A stretch of 64,000 bases of DNA from Rostratula benghalensis (lineage: Eukaryota; Chordata; Aves; Charadriiformes; Rostratulidae). The position numbers were made by a program, and so were the translations under genes. Below the pieces are notes generated by a model, which saw nothing but the letters and a program-made list of their open reading frames with translations, was not told where the DNA came from and ran no database searches. Positions 63,701 to 64,000 of this stretch are shown one piece after another (positions within the stretch are counted from its first letter, which is position 1; every line of letters begins with the position of its first letter). The stretch spans positions 6,713,481-6,777,480 of the forward strand of contig VXAI01000013.1 in the NCBI GenBank assembly GCA_013399305.1, in the 5' to 3' direction.

Positions 63701-64000
63701 GAGCCATATTGCCACTTGTTCTGGACCTGTGACCCTGGGTTTCCTCTGCACAGAAAAGAAGTGGAAGCAGGAAGAACAGTAAGGAAGGTTATGAGAACAG
63801 TGCATGCCCACATCCTGTGCTGTTGTGTATCTGGGACAACTGAGAAATCTTCAGGTCAAAGGCCACCTCAATATGGTCTTGGGGTTCTCTTAATGGTTCT
63901 TATTTTGCTTAGCTGAGCTTGTAAGTATAACTTAAATTAACCAAAAATTTAATATGCTACATGATCTTTTATCAACAGGACAAAACCAGTTCTTTTTTAT
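60711..64000. other. Unique AT-rich DNA, no gene seen
   Basis: A GGTTTTTTTGG-type low-complexity run lies near 62.56-62.58 kb. At 63.55-63.92 kb one plus and two minus frames overlap in a slightly GC-richer stretch. None has a recognisable family or clear splice sites, so no exon is called. Confidence 0.48.

Noticed and set aside
63546..63916. Overlapping frames on both strands near the right edge
   Set aside because: Several competing frames without splice sites or recognisable protein suggest composition rather than coding.
1..64000. tRNA, rRNA, snRNA genes, CRISPR arrays or a multi-gene novel system
   Set aside because: No tRNA-like box A/B pairs, no snRNA signature text, no spaced direct repeats and no clustered genes were seen on either strand.

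Overview
The window looks like nuclear DNA of a bird. The main evidence is repeat content: at least eight pieces of CR1, the dominant LINE of birds and reptiles, lie on both strands. Several keep the typical avian 3' end, with a short octamer such as ATTCTGTG and no poly(A) tail. There is also a solo LTR that opens with TGTGGTGGGTTGACC, which I recognise as a common avian endogenous-retrovirus LTR type. The DNA is AT-rich, with scattered homopolymers and AT or TTTG low-complexity runs. I see no bacterial, phage, plasmid or CRISPR features.

I found no intact protein-coding gene. Nearly all open frames of 60-150 codons have no recognisable domain and are of a length expected by chance in 64 kb. 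Those with homology are decayed CR1 ORF2 pieces. The window is best read as a gene desert or the inside of one or more very large introns.

Layout. 1-880 is featureless. 880-1010 is a CR1 3' fragment that abuts a 23-base poly(T). That run looks like the poly(A) tail of a minus-strand processed retrocopy (about 1045-2086) with an AATAAA signal at the expected distance. 5.8-6.06 kb is a CR1 tail. 6-12.5 kb is unique AT-rich DNA with two AT microsatellites and one GC-enriched patch. 12.53-14.37 kb is the largest CR1, minus strand, with broken reverse transcriptase. 14.4-27.4 kb is unique sequence with low-complexity runs, a single N at 17940, and a minus-strand open frame at 20.3-20.6 kb that carries a splice-donor-like site. 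27.4-28.2 kb is a CR1 fragment followed by an LTR-like patch with a TATA box. 28.2-49.1 kb is mostly unique, with two short CR1 pieces and a possible minus-strand terminal exon and poly(A) site at 44.23-44.51 kb. 49.13-49.71 kb is a plus-strand CR1 with a readable ORF2 C-terminus. 58.67-59.69 kb is the solo LTR, and 59.86-60.71 kb is another CR1 of an older subfamily. The rest is unique DNA.

The most unusual item is the apparent poly(A)-tailed retrocopy, because CR1 does not normally prime on poly(A) and processed pseudogenes are scarce in birds. I saw no sign of a novel multi-gene system.
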